From Microcebus murinus (Eukaryota; Chordata; Mammalia; Primates; Cheirogaleidae), in NCBI RefSeq assembly GCF_040939455.1, contig NC_134112.1:67287001-67351000 (forward strand): a DNA stretch of 64,000 bases. Reading direction: 5' to 3'. Positions 14,641 through 26,194 of this stretch are shown here, piece after piece (position 1 is the first letter of the stretch; each line of letters starts with the position of its first letter). The notes beneath the pieces were generated by a model. That model saw only the letters and a list, made by a program, of their open reading frames with translations, ran no database searches and had not been told where the DNA came from. Made by a program: the position numbers and the translations under genes.

Positions 14641-14900
14641 AAATGCTTATTTGCACACAAGTAGAGATACTTGTAAGAATACCCAAACCCACTGAAAACC
14701 CCTATTCATACATTAATAGTCTTCAGATTCAATAATAGCAAAGCAAAACCTACTGCAGCTTTGGAACATGCCCTCCAAGTATAAAATGTCAAAAATGCTT
14801 ATTTGCACACATATACACATACACATAGAAATACTCAAAATCCTAATTGAAAATTTCTATACATCTATAATAGTCTTCACATTCAATAATGACAATATCA
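14641..14900 (+). repeat. Diverged tandem duplication, about 152-bp period
   Basis: AAATGCTTATTTGCACACA occurs at 14641 and again at 14793. Both copies continue collinearly through ACTTGTAAGAATACCCAAA / AATACTCAAAATCC and end in TAATAGTCTTCAGATTCAAT / TAATAGTCTTCACATTCAAT plus AAT[A/G]. The copies have small indels, so the event is not recent. Confidence 0.8.
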
Positions 14901-14978
14901 TGATTAAAGCAACCAGTATTTTCTCTCATTTTTTCTATCAATACTATGTGAAAGAGCAGAAGTTTAAATATGTGCTCA

Positions 14979-15278
14979 GGCCAGGTGTGATGGCTCATGC
15001 CTGTAATCCTAGCACTTTGAAAGTCTGAGGCGGGAGGACTGCCTGGGGTCAGGAGTTCATGACTAGCCTGAGCAACATAACAAGACCTCACCTCTACAAA
15101 AAAATATTAATAAAAAAAGTTAGCTGGACGTGGTGGCCATACCTGTAGTCCCAGCTACTCAGGAGGCTGAGGCAGGAGGATCGCTTGAGCCCAGGAGTTT
15201 GAGGTGGCAGTGAACTAAGATCATGCCACTGACCTCATGTCCAGGCAACAAAGCCAGACCCTGCCTCCAAAATAAATA
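14979..15278 (+). mobile_element. Alu, older dimer
   Basis: GGCCAGGTGTGATGGCTCAT start; junction TACAAAAAAATATTAATAAA then GTTAGCTGGACGTGGTGGCC; ends CCTGCCTCCAAAATAAATAAG. No ATTGGCC linker. Heavily substituted, like the other linkerless copies. Confidence 0.92.
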
Positions 15279-15344
15279 AGCACTGAGTCACTTACTAGCT
15301 TTGCGTCCTATGGCAAGTTTCCTATCTCACAGTTTCGTGTTAAC

Positions 15345-15425
15345 CGAGGCAGGATAGTCTGCTGGTTAGCATCAGACGTTCTGGAGCTGCACTGCCTGAG
15401 ACTAGCCCAGCTCTGCCACCCACCA
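15345..15425 (+). mobile_element. MIR 5' (tRNA-like) part
   Basis: CTGGTTAGCATCAGACGTTC, TGGAGCTGCACTGCCTGAGA, and CCCAGCTCTGCCACCCACC match the MIR head, with its degenerate tRNA-like B-box region, and stop before the core. Confidence 0.75.
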
Positions 15426-16250
15426 GTTTTGCACTTTTTATAAATATTTTAGTTACAGTTTTTTGCTGAATGGCCTTTCAAGTATATAAAGCTTACAAGC
15501 AATGGCTTTAACTTATACCTATCAGTCCTTCCAAGGGATGTATGAATCAAAGACTAAATTACGGCTCAGTGTTAAAAAAGACACTGCACTAATTTAAATC
15601 TTGAAAACTGGCATTGGTTTTTGCTACCAAAGATTTCTAAATCAGGATATATGTAGTCAATTGAAAAACCAAGCAAGATTCTTAACACCCTTCTCTTGGA
15701 GATTCTGATTTGATCTTTCAAGGATTAGCCCTGGAAACCATATTTTAGATTCTAGTCTCAAGGCGGATACAGCATGAATCCATCACACAAATAAATGCAT
15801 CATTATCACAGATGATAAGTGCCATAAAGGAAAACTACATGGCATTATTAGATGGTCTAAAAAGATAAAACATTAAAATACAAAAATTTAAACTCTGCCA
15901 GCTTAATTGATCCTACTTATATTTTGAGATTTTTGGGGACAGGAATTAAGTGTTTTAGACATTCTATATAATGTGGAATTATAAAGTATTTTGGTCTGAT
16001 ATAAATTTATTTTCATAACGTAAAAACCATATGATAGCTAAACAGAAAAAGTCAATCCACCTCTAATACCCCAAAAATACCTGTTTAGACAAACCATTCC
16101 TGTCTATTTCTGAAATAATCTATTTATCTGTATAAGTAACCATATTTCATAATCTAGGAAAATAAAAGACTATGATATCTTTAAAGTTGAGAACAGTTGT
16201 TTAAATTGCATTAAGGAGAAATTGGTTAGGTTTTGAAAGGAAGGTTAAAT
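15426..16250. other. Unassigned, with a possible L2 scrap
   Basis: AT-rich. Around 15780-15850, GATGATAAGTGCCATAAAGG resembles the antisense L2 'gtgataagtgccatgatgg' segment. Nothing else recognised. Confidence 0.35.
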
Positions 16251-16406
16251 ATATAAGCTCAGGCCGGGCGCGGTGGCTCACGCCTGTAATCCTAGCACTC
16301 TGGGAGGCCGAGGCGGGCGGATTGCTCAAGGTCAGGAGTTCGAAACCAGCCTGAGCAAGAGCGAGACCCTGTCTCTACTATAAATAGAAAGAAATTAATT
16401 GGCCAA

Positions 16407-16466
<60 letters not shown>

Positions 16467-16619
16467 GCCGGGCATGGTGGCACATGCCTGTAGTCCCAGC
16501 TACTCGGGAGGCTGAGGCAGGAGGATCACTTGAGCCCAGGAGATTGAGGTTGCTGTGAGCTAGGCTGACACCACGGCACTCACTCTAGCCTGGGCAACAA
16601 AGTGAGACTCTGTCTCAAA

Positions 16620-16653
<34 letters not shown>

Positions 16654-16661
16654 TAAGCTCA
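16251..16661 (+). mobile_element. Lemur-type Alu with expanded TA linker
   Basis: The Alu body (16262 to about 16650) starts GGCCGGGCGCGGTGGCTCAC, carries TAGAAAGAAATTAATTGGCC then a TA tract where the linker normally reads AACTAATATATATA, and ends GTCTCAAAA plus a tail that has itself turned into TA repeats. Direct repeats ATATAAGCTCA at 16251-16261 and 16651-16661 are the target-site duplication. CpG sites are well kept, pointing to a fairly young copy. Confidence 0.97.
16410..16462. repeat. TA microsatellite in the Alu linker
   Basis: About 26 uninterrupted TA units, grown from the TAATATATATA part of the Alu linker. The reverse frame at 16292-16483 with a run of IY dipeptides is only the translation of this tract. 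Confidence 0.97.
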
Positions 16662-18189
16662 TTCTGAGAGATTGGACAGATTATTTTTCATGAAAAAAAC
16701 AAACAATATATTTTGATTCCATAAATGATATTCTGGGTAATCTATAAACAGAGTGCCTGGAGCTAAGAATCACAATAAATATGCATTGAATGGATGTGTG
16801 AATTATGACAATTGAGACAGAATTTCAGAACTAAAGATCTTTTAATTTATTATAACTCCTCATTTTACAGATACAGCAATTGCAGTCCGGGGTAATAATG
16901 TTATCGGGCCCCAAAAGCTGTGGGTGACAGGGAGAGTACAAGAACCTCAATCTCCATACTCCTAGCCAGGGCTCCCCCCACTCTATCCGGCTCACATTCA
17001 CAAAGGTCTGCTTACTAAAAACCAGCGGTGGCAAAGATATTGGATGTGAGAGGCACATCTCAACTAGAGCCCTCCAAGGTAAAGGAAGGTATCTCTTCTT
17101 TGTTATACAATGAGGGAAAGACCCACCAGGGATTTTGCACTGGGGCCCCAGCCTGCTGCTCACAATGAAGAAGTAAAATGGGAATAAAGGATATTTTTGA
17201 TATTTGAACACCAGGTCCAGGAAGGATTAGCTTGGACTGGAGGTGGGTCAGGCAGATAGGTGGAGAGATGTGTGGGCATTGACAGGCCTTCTGCACTCCA
17301 GGGGACTGCCAGCCCCACCCTACCTGTATGCCTAAGGCTTGTCTGAATTATAGAAAGAGGTACAATACACCTATACTCTTGAACTAAAAACAGGCTTTTA
17401 GAATATTCAAGGCTACTTCCTAGAATAGGTACTCTCACTGCCTGGGCATTACCAAGAGAGACTGCACCACACTGATCAATGGTTGCAACTTCCCACAGAC
17501 TCGCACTGTACCTCAATGCACAAACAGCATGCAAGGTTCAATCTGAAATGAATTCAAGACCCCCAGCAAATCCGCAGCCCTGAAAAGAGCAGAAAGTGAT
17601 TCACAAGGACATGTCTCAGACTTTTCTTCACATACAGAAGGTGGCTCTACCCATTGAAAGCCCCAGTTAACAATAAGTGTGCTCCTGAGATTGGAAATGA
17701 ACGGCAGTCCATAACTTACGTCCAGAATCTTTCCTGTACTTTCTGAAGACATCGATAATGGAAAAGCATCAAACACATAAAGTCTATTTCATAAGCTTGC
17801 TATCTGTTTCTGAGTATCAGAAAACAACCTAATCAGACTTCTCTTTATTCCATTTGATGTTAGCCACACCACTTCCTGTACTACGAGTGATGTTCCCACT
17901 ATCTCACCGGATAACCAAACACATGCAGCCGAGTACTTCACAAGCAAACTAACAGAGGCTTTTGTGTGTCAGTGTTAATAGAGCCACGATCACTTTCAGC
18001 CCTGTTCTCAATATCCCACACCTTTACCAAGGCTGGTTGTGTAATAACTCTGTTTAATAAATGAAGATGCAATGGATTGCCATGACCTATTCTTTGCCTG
18101 ACTACCAAACTGCAAATAATCATATCCTGCCTCTTCATCCACCACAAAGTACGTTTGCCACAATGGTCTATTATCTGCCAGGAAATAGT
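16662..18189. other. Unassigned, moderately complex sequence
   Basis: GC content is higher than average at 16880-17720, with several reverse frames of 78-126 codons (16831-17534). They overlap in different phases, have no shared domain features and no clear splice sites. I see no gene, but I cannot name a repeat either. Confidence 0.4.
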
Positions 18190-18360
18190 AATAAATGGAC
18201 ACTTATCAAGTTCCCACCAAGTACTGAGCACTATTTTAGGAGTTTTATAATTTTATTTTTTAATCTCCTTAACAACCCCGTGAGGTAATTTTACGAATAT
18301 TTCCTAATAGACGAAGACATTAGAATTCAATTATATATATGCCCACAACACAGCTCCCTG
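18190..18360 (-). mobile_element. MIR, antisense
   Basis: ACCAAGTACTGAGCACTATT, TTAATCTCCTTAACAACCCC, GTGAGGTAATTTTACGAATA, TAGACGAAGACATTAGAATT and CACAACACAGCTCC follow the antisense MIR order with typical decay. Confidence 0.7.
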
Positions 18361-19591
18361 CAGAGCTGATGAGTGCACACTTTTGATGTCAAATATTAGA
18401 GAATTCTAGCTAACGAAGTGACAAGCTCTCTGTACCCGAAAAGAAAGAATCTAGGCTCCTGCTTGTCCTTGGACCCACAAGAGGATTCTGGGCCTGAAGC
18501 ATCCAGTCTCTTCAAAGCAACACCTGAAAGAACTCAAGTGAAAAACAGTTTCTCCAAAGGCTATTACAGTGTGAAACAGCTACAGATGACCCTGTCTCAA
18601 AGAGACTGTGATTTGCATTAAACCTCTCTTCCTTCTCTTTTTTAGCATGCCCAACAGGCAGCAGTAGATCAGAAAGCCATAATCACCATTCCAGTTCTGA
18701 AATTGCACTGTCCTCCTTCCTGAAGAAGATGGAAAGAACAGCACAGGCAGCAGGCTCCGGGCATCAGTAAATTACACCCCCACACACCTCAGGATGTCAG
18801 AGAGGTTTTGCTCTCTCAGTGGGAACCTGGGAGCAGTGGGAACAGAATACTGAAATCTCTACCCACCTGGCAACTGAAAGTGTCATGAGGAATCAAACTT
18901 CAGTTTGTCAACAAAAGATTTACCTTTTTTGTCTCTCACATATGGGCATGATTATGGAAGATTTGGAGGCATGCAGAGATAATTATATCAGAAAGCAGAA
19001 AAGAAAGCAACCCAAACTTGCTTAAGGTGTGTGGCTGCATCCTTAAATAGGCAGAAAGTCACACCGTTGCTTAAAAGGATATAAGTGGGCACAGTATTAT
19101 CCAGCAATTGCTTCATGATCACCTGATCACAAATAAGCATTAAGTGGCTGCTGTCACTTAATGCCCTCTCAATGCCGCCCCCCATCTCCATCCCCCATAA
19201 ATCTCTGTTCCTGTTAACACTGTAATTAATTCTCTCTGGGCAATTAACTGTTTAAAAGTATCATGTAAATTCATCTACAAATCATTATTAATATACTCTT
19301 TATGAACATAATCTACTACCTAACATACCTAACATTGCAGAGTAAAGTCATCACATGTTTAAAGGGGGGGAAATGTTCTTCATATCACATTAGGGTCCAG
19401 TGATGAACACCCCACTGGTTGTTTCATGAGGACCAACAATTGTAAGTAGCAAGTTTATATTCCCTGTTTTAAAACATTCCTGAAGTAGAGCTGGTAGTCA
19501 GCAAAGATATTGTTTCTTTTAAATGAGAAATGCTGTATAAGCAAAACTACCTTTCTGTAAGGAAACTCTTATTACTATAATATATCACCTC
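18361..19591. other. Unassigned sequence
   Basis: Forward frames at 18418-18621 and 18819-19025 (67 and 68 codons) have ordinary composition and no recognised domain. A G-run lies at about 19363. No repeat family identified. Confidence 0.4.
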
Positions 19592-19953
19592 AAAAACTAG
19601 TGCAGGCCGGGCGCTGTGGCTCACGCCTGTAATCCTAGCTCTTGGGAGGCCGAGGCGGGCGGATTGCTCAAGGTCAGGAGTTCAAAACCAGCCTGAGCAA
19701 GAGCGAGACACCGACTCTACTATAAATAGAAAGAAATTAATTGGCCAACTGATATATATATAAAAAAAAATTAGCCGGGCATGGTGGCACATGCCTGTAG
19801 TCCCAGCTACCCGGGAGGCTGAGGCAGAAGGATCACTCGAGCCCAGGAGTTTGAGGTTGCTGTGAGCTAGGCTGACGCCACGGCACTCACTCTAGCCTGG
19901 GCAACAAAGTGAGACTCTGTCTCAAAAAAAAAAAAAAAAAAAAAACTAGTGCA
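19592..19953 (+). mobile_element. Lemur-type Alu with target-site duplication
   Basis: Body from 19605 (GGCCGGGCGCTGTGGCTCAC) to an A-tail ending near 19940. The linker reads AATTGGCCAACTGATATATA. AAAAACTAGTGCA at 19592-19604 is repeated at 19941-19953. A small deletion in the left monomer (CCTAGCTCTTGGGAGG) separates it from the other copies. Confidence 0.97.
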
Positions 19954-21467
19954 AAAAAAATTTACCAATTCTGATTCTAATTTTTAAGGAACAGAATATC
20001 TTATGCCCACCTAATAGAAAGTTAGCTTTATAAAGCTAACGTTAAAAAAATATCTATTAGAATTTTGAGACAATAAAACTGATTCACCATGACTTTAGGT
20101 CCTTATGAAAAATTAATGGCTCTCTGACACATAAGGAAAAATAGAACACAAACAAAAACAAAACTGTCTAAATGATTATTTTTGAAATTTAAAAACAGAA
20201 AAGTTAGTTCTTAGAAGAACGTACTAAGCCTAGATATTGTAAAATCATTTGACTTAGCTATGGTAAGTAGAAAAATGTACTAAAATAACAGCAACTGATT
20301 GGCAAATATTTGTATTAAACTATGTATCAGCAGGCTCTTTCAAAAGGACATCATGCTTTCTCTCAAAAACAAATGTATTATTCCTTTAATTCCACTAAAA
20401 TAAAATACTTCTTACTTCAATACTATTGGTCTGACATAGATTAAGAATCATCACAAGGAAAACAAGATTGCAGTGATATCAAGTCAGGACTCGGGGATAA
20501 GCTTCAGTGAATTTTCTTTTGTGACACAGTGACAAGCTATATAGATGAAAGGGGACTTTGAGAAATAGAACTGCATTTCCGCAAGTCCATTCCTTTCCAA
20601 CTTATAGTTTTATCAAATGGAGATCATCTTAGGTCAAAACATCTTCCAAAAATTTTGAGTTTATACCTGGGGAATCTCTAGTTGTTATCAGTACTATAAA
20701 TTGGATAAGGACACTTAAATCATACCAGCTTGGTTGTAGCTAACTTGAAAGTCAAAAATATGACAACTGGCTCATAAAATAGGATGTATGCCTAGGAATA
20801 AAAACTTTTATCATGATAGAAAAACGACAGCACCAGCAACAAAGAAAGTTCTGAAACTAAAAACTGACCAAAGCTTAACAGGATATTTCAGTTACCATAG
20901 TAGGGACTTCTTTGTGAACTTTTCTAAAGCAAAAGAATAACTTGCAATCCCCCTAAAAAATTCCTCCACTTTATTTACCATTGGTTAGTCTCCTAATGGT
21001 ACAGGGCTGACATTAGTAGCTTCTTTGCGTTATATTAAACATGAACAAGGTGGAGTCAAAGAAAGGCAATGCAACTGAGTTGACAAGGTTTAATGCTGAA
21101 CCACTGAGCAGCAGATAAAGACATGCAGTTACTTAAAGGAAAATAAAAAGCTCAAGAGGGAAGAAGTTGGGGAGGGTAAGGGATTTCAATTGCTATAAGA
21201 AATATTTAGTTTAGAACTGCTTTAAAAATCAAAGGAGAAATGGTGAACAGGGCACAGTTCTTGAAGTTACTTGGCTCTATGCATCCCACGGATAGAGAAT
21301 TCAGCAAACATTTCACAGAAGTCTCCTTCCTCCTAATTGTTGCAGTAATAATTCCAGCAACAAATTGCTTCAAGTTTTTTCTAATCCATGAATTTAGGTG
21401 TGCCCAGTAGTAAGAAATATGGGTTTAGTAAGCCTCTTTGAGGCAAGTTCTTCAATTATACAAAATT
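19954..21467. other. AT-rich unassigned stretch
   Basis: No gene and no recognised repeat. It contains a perfect 20-bp palindrome at 20021-20040. Confidence 0.45.
20021..20040. repeat. Perfect 20-bp palindrome
   Basis: GTTAGCTTTATAAAGCTAAC equals its own reverse complement with no spacer. Confidence 0.95.
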
Positions 21468-21530
21468 GTGTGTGAGAGAGACAGTGAAAAAGAGAGGGAG
21501 AGAGCAAGCGAGAGGGAGGGAGGGAGGAAT
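21468..21530 (+). repeat. GA-rich low-complexity tract
   Basis: GTGTGAGAGAGACAGTGAAA through GAGAGGGAGGGAGGGAGG. Purine-rich and imperfect. Confidence 0.85.
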
Positions 21531-21599
21531 ATTTCTAGGCCATTCTTTAACTCATCATGTAACACGTACTAATTTTATTTTGTTCTTTTAAATGTAGCT

Positions 21600-21690
21600 C
21601 TAGAAGTCAGGATCAACACATCTCTTTGTCACAACACAAAGTACTGCCTTATTCGCAGCTGGTACTCAATAAATGTTTACTCAACCAAGA
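21600..21690 (+). mobile_element. L2 3' terminus
   Basis: GCAGCTGGTACTCAATAAAT then GTTTACTCAACCAAG is the L2 3' end. The preceding CTCTAGAAGTCAGG and ACACATCTCTTTGTCAC fit the 'gaggtcagggaccttgtctgt' portion. Confidence 0.65.
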
Positions 21691-22871
21691 AGAATTCTAA
21701 TGCCTTTGAATTCTACCCAGTAGCCAGGACAGTGTTAAATACCAATGAGGTACTCCAGAATGAGTGAGACTTGGTCTGCACCCAAAGACCAAAGACCAAA
21801 ATATAGCTGATTAGTAAAGGTCTCAGTGAGAACAGAAGGACTGTCACATGCCAAGTTAGTAAAGAGAAGGGCAACTGGACATTCCAGCAATGAACTGTAG
21901 GACTCAGCATCAGGGAAAGGAGGAACAGAAACGTGGTGGAGAGGTAGGTACTCTGCATGAGAGAGGCTGAGCAGCAGGGCTCAGGGGCAGAATTTCAGTT
22001 GTAGTGGCAGGGCCCTAATTCAGAATACATGGAATGCATATCAGATGAAGAACGCTGAGACAGGACACAGGAATGGAACACAGGACCTGGCGACCTCAGG
22101 AGAGCCGACTCTCAGTCCACAGGAAAAGAGAGGAAGCTAAGTCAATAGAACCTGAGTTCCCAACCAGAAGAAGAATACTGGCACTAAGCCTCAAGCCATC
22201 AACTTAAGGATTCTTACACTTTCATGGCTAAGAAAAAGATTGATTCCAGATCCCAGGGAAGGTCTGAACATATCGAGAAGTTTAAAAAGCTCTAGGAGAG
22301 GGATGAGAAGGATTCGGATTGTTCCATCGACCTCTGATACTGGACTTCTGTAGATTAAACATCATGTCTGACCAATATTTTTATGGCAATGTGCTCAGTC
22401 GTGCATACTGTTGCTATTCTGATCAGTATTGCTTGTAATGACCACACAGGTGTATGTATGACCAGACTATTCAAAAAGTCATTCCTGGAACTGTGAGAAA
22501 CAGGTTCATTAATGAATTTCCTGTCACTAGGTAGAGATGCAGGAGGTAATATTGAGTGCCAGAACGGCAAAGTAACTCCCAGTCCTAACAGAGTTCAGGA
22601 CACCAGAGGTTTGTCCATGGAAAGCTAAACTCCTCAATGGAATTCAAGAGATTCTCCTGTGTATTTGTTACACAACAAGGGCTTTAGGATGGTACATACG
22701 AATAGCACGCTCTTTCAGGGAACACTTTCCTTCTCTTCTGCCCTGTGTCTCAAATGTTTCCATGTGCACAATTATTAGAAACAGCATAAATGTGAGTAAA
22801 CACTGAAATGAAAAGTCATAAGCACTAAAAAAAATACCAAGATAATACATTGCCCTCTGTTCAATTTCTCT
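21691..22871. other. Unassigned sequence
   Basis: Frames of 60-81 codons on the reverse strand (21713-22850) show no domain. 21720-22040 might be an old antisense L2 body, but I cannot align it confidently. Confidence 0.35.
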
Positions 22872-22978
22872 AAAAAGAAACTACTCATTGCTAAAGGAAA
22901 TTATATAGATTTTTATAAATTATATATAATAATTAAATTTATATATACAGCTTCCTTTAGCAGTGAAGTTTTATTTTC
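22872..22978. repeat. Imperfect inverted repeat around an AT core
   Basis: The arm at 22872-22907 (centre CATTGCTAAAGGAAATTATA) pairs at roughly three-quarters of positions with 22944-22978 (centre TATACAGCTTCCTTTAGCAG). The core TTGCTAAAGGAA/TTCCTTTAGCAG is nearly exact. The spacer is AT-only. It resembles a MITE but matches no terminal sequence I know. Confidence 0.7.
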
Positions 22979-22980
22979 AT

Positions 22981-22991
22981 TTATATATATG

Positions 22992-23038
<47 letters not shown>
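22981..23038 (+). repeat. Compound TA/TG/TA microsatellite
   Basis: TATATATATGTATATATG, then about 12 TG units, then TATATATATATATG. It abuts the right arm of the inverted repeat. Confidence 0.95.
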
Positions 23039-23394
23039 GTCTTGTGAGCACAATTTAAAATAAACACTAGACCCAAATTAAGATACACTGAATTTTAAAC
23101 AATCCAAGAAACATTTTTACAACACTTAAAAAGAAAAAATACAGAAAAAATTTAAATTCTAAAAACTTACAAAAACTTACTACCCCCATTTGCATACCAG
23201 AAAGGTACGTCAATGACAGTCTACAGAACTACACTATCAGCAGGTGCCAGCCCTGATAACCACACCCACAGTGGGACCCACCACCCACACACCTCTCTTT
23301 AATAGTAGCTCCTTATTCTCTTTAACAGAAAAAAAGTAGTTTATTTTATTCTTTAACACAATTGATAATTATGTATTTACTTGTTCATTTATTC

Positions 23395-23530
23395 ATTAGA
23401 TGCCTCTCCACAGTACTTCACCGTAAGTCCCATGAGGTCAGGAAAGGTAACAGTTCTAGTGACCACATGGCAACTACAACAGCACACAGTAGGCATTCAT
23501 TAAAATTGATAAGTTGACTGACTGAATTCA
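23395..23530 (+). mobile_element. L2 3' end
   Basis: CGTAAGTCCCATGAGGTCAG, an AACAGCACACAGTAGGCATT segment, CATTAAAATTGATAAGTTGA, and a degraded TGACTGAATTCATGAA terminus in L2 order. Confidence 0.7.
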
Positions 23531-24589
23531 TGAAGAAACATTGTTTTCTTTTAGGTTCACAGATCTTATAAAAATATCATTCAGAAAAACTTGCCTTTAA
23601 GTAAACCATGTATGAAGTTGGTCCAGAAACCCTGTACTATGTGCTTATAAGGAATGAAAAATAATAGACGCAATTAGATAGCTAGCTAGACAGAAATAAT
23701 AGAAGACAAGATTACTCCCTCCCTCATATTTATAAATATATTTGGTGGCACTTGAAGGAGTTATAATTCATTATAACACATTACTAATGACATACCTGTA
23801 GGTAGGCTATAATAAATTAAAAATCAAAGTAACGAACAGGTTGTGTGGTTGTGTTATTTATGGCACAAATTAAACACTGATAAATATTTGCAAAACAAGG
23901 ACTCAAAAATAGTATTTTATCCTCTTAGTGTTCTAGGTTATTATAATTTTACAATCGTATCTTTATTTTTAGACTCCATGAAATATTTTAACAAAAATAA
24001 ATTCTGGCAATAAAAATGAGCTGTGTTTCAAATCTACATATGCCAACTATCATATCTCCTTCCAACTGTGCATAAGGAATATTATATTATGCATGAAGCA
24101 TTTCATATAACATTTTGATATAGTTGCAACTCAGGTATTAGAAACTATAAAAGCCATCGTTGAAATTAGATAACTCCAAGGAACAACTACACATAATTCT
24201 ACCCAAAGATAAATTGGCTGAGATTACTATTATTTGAGGTCTCTGGCATTTCCATGAGACCCATTGAGGAATGGAGATATTTTTGGATGCTGAGTTAATA
24301 CAGTTTACCAGCCTATCCATTCCTTTTGAGAATAAGACAAAACAGCTACCAAAAGTCAAGTCAGTATCCAGCAGAGGCAGGTGGGCATGGATGCTCCAGT
24401 TTTTTACCTAAGCCTGAAAAGACCCCCATCCTCCCCACCGAGCCTGCCTAGAGAACTGCTCCTTTCTCAAGATTTAGCCCAAGGGCTCCACCCTTACACC
24501 CTACCTGTATGGGAAAGTCTTTCCTTCTACAAAACAGAGATGGCCATCCACTTCTGCTGGCTCCCACACCACATCCAGAACTGCCCATA
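23531..24589. other. AT-rich unassigned stretch
   Basis: No gene or named repeat. The frame at 24381-24755 (124 codons, forward) begins here and runs into an L2 fragment, which argues against it being a gene. Confidence 0.4.
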
Positions 24590-24720
24590 CCAAAGTGGAT
24601 TAGAGGTGCTGTTTACTTCTATCTCCCCAGTTAGACTAAGAGCTCAGAGAATTCAAAAACCATACCATATTTACTTACATTTGCGCCAGGCCCAGCACAT
24701 GCTAGATATTTATATGATTA
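24590..24720 (+). mobile_element. L2 3' fragment
   Basis: TTAGACTAAGAGCTCAGAGA, ACCATACCATATTTACTTAC, and GCCAGGCCCAGCACATGCTA GATATTTAT follow the L2 tail order 'tagactgtgagctcc ... cccagcacctagcacagtgcctggcac'. Confidence 0.55.
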
Positions 24721-26094
24721 CCAAAGGCAAAGATGTGGTCAGAAATTGTGGATAGTGAAAGCTATATATATATCCCTCTCTAAAGCTCTATGTATAGAAA
24801 TCAATATAGATATAAATATATCTATGTGTATACACATACACACCATCATCATCATTATCCACTAAGGGAAGCATTTAAAATAAATTCCACCCAGAAAGAA
24901 TGGTTTACATTCCAAACTCTGAGCTTTGTATTCAGACTCAACCAAGTGTATCGTCAACACTGAGAAGCTTCTAGGAAATAGCCACTTATCTATTGTGAGA
25001 GTCTCCTTCAAACTGAATCAGGGAGTGTGTCAGGCAAGGATGGGGTGCAGAGAGACACATACAGTGAGAAGATTTCCGCTTTGGGCACCACTTCTACATA
25101 TGAGAATTATCATAGTCAACAACCCACCAAAAATATGTCTTCTACGCAGAATTAACAAGCCATTTTATCACAGGCAGACAGATCCTCGGTATAAATTCTG
25201 CTCCATTATCCCAGTGTAAGGTCATGCTGATTTACAATATATTTCACATGCTAGTTAAGAAACTCATCTATATTACTGGAAATGTCTTTCAAATCAAGAC
25301 GACGGTCACTCTGCCTGCACCATAGCTCTGGTCCCCAGAGCAATGAAATACATGCCATAAAGAAGAAAGGCTTGATTTGTACACACGGTTGCTTAGCATC
25401 AAGTACTTTTATGTCAAAAGACAAATGGTACCAATAAAAGAGCTTATTACAAAGGCTACCAATCAGACCTAGAAAAGTCATGACCCAGTGCCAACATCCC
25501 AAAGCAATTCTGTCTGTTGAACTTGATATTTATTGTTGTTATGATGTTTCACACAAAGAAATCCCACCAAACCCTCCCCCTTGGTATTTTTAAACTCTAT
25601 TACCTCACTTGCCAACCCTGATTGTTTAACCTGTCTCACACTGGCAAATACACTCATTTTTTCCTTTTGTCCTCAAACACATCCAAAGTTTATTCTCAAA
25701 CCTTCTGTTTTTTGCACCTGCTGACCAACTTCTCATCGTCTTTTTTCACCTAGCCTTTAAATGGAGGGTACCTCCACCCATCCTTTACATGCTGAGGCTC
25801 TGAGGCTTTTCCTAAGATTCACACTCGGCTTTCCCCAGCAGAATGGGTCTCTCCCGGCCCAGCCTCTGCACAGCTCTTGGTATACATCCCTGCAGCATGC
25901 GCCTTGCTCTGCAGTTGTTTATGACCTGCTCCCACTGCCAGGCTGAGGCTTCTAAGGACAGGAAACACACCCAAACACAACACTTAATTAACAGCATGTT
26001 TCAGTAAATGTAAGATTAAAGAGCAAGTGACTGAGAAACTGGTAACTGGACAAAGACAGACAACACCAGGAATACTGTGAATGCTAAAGGTAGG
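24721..26094. other. Unassigned, with one weak L2-like end
   Basis: Around 25925-26010, CTGAGGCTTCTAAGGACAGG and a final TTCAGTAAATG resemble an L2 terminus. Elsewhere nothing is recognised. Frames at 24926-25219, 25251-25502 and 25761-25997 are short and featureless. Confidence 0.35.
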
Positions 26095-26194
26095 TGTAGA
26101 ACCGTCATTAAGAGGAAAGACTCTAGAGCCAACTCACCAGGGTTCAAATCCCAGCCCTGCCATTTTCTAGTGTTTTGTGGCCTTGGGAAAGATT
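26095..26194 (+). mobile_element. MIR 5' half
   Basis: AAGACTCTAGAGCCAACTCA, CCAGGGTTCAAATCCCAGCC, CTGCCATTTTCTAGTGTTTT and GTGGCCTTGGGAAAG match the MIR head closely, including the GGTTCAAATCC B-box-like motif. The 3' half is replaced by the LTR that follows. Confidence 0.9.

Noticed and set aside
16292..16483. Reverse frame with an Ile-Tyr repeat
   Set aside because: Translation of the TA microsatellite inside an Alu.
16831..17534. Cluster of reverse frames of 78-126 codons that might be exons
   Set aside because: They overlap in different phases and I see no consistent splice sites or domain; kept only as unassigned sequence.
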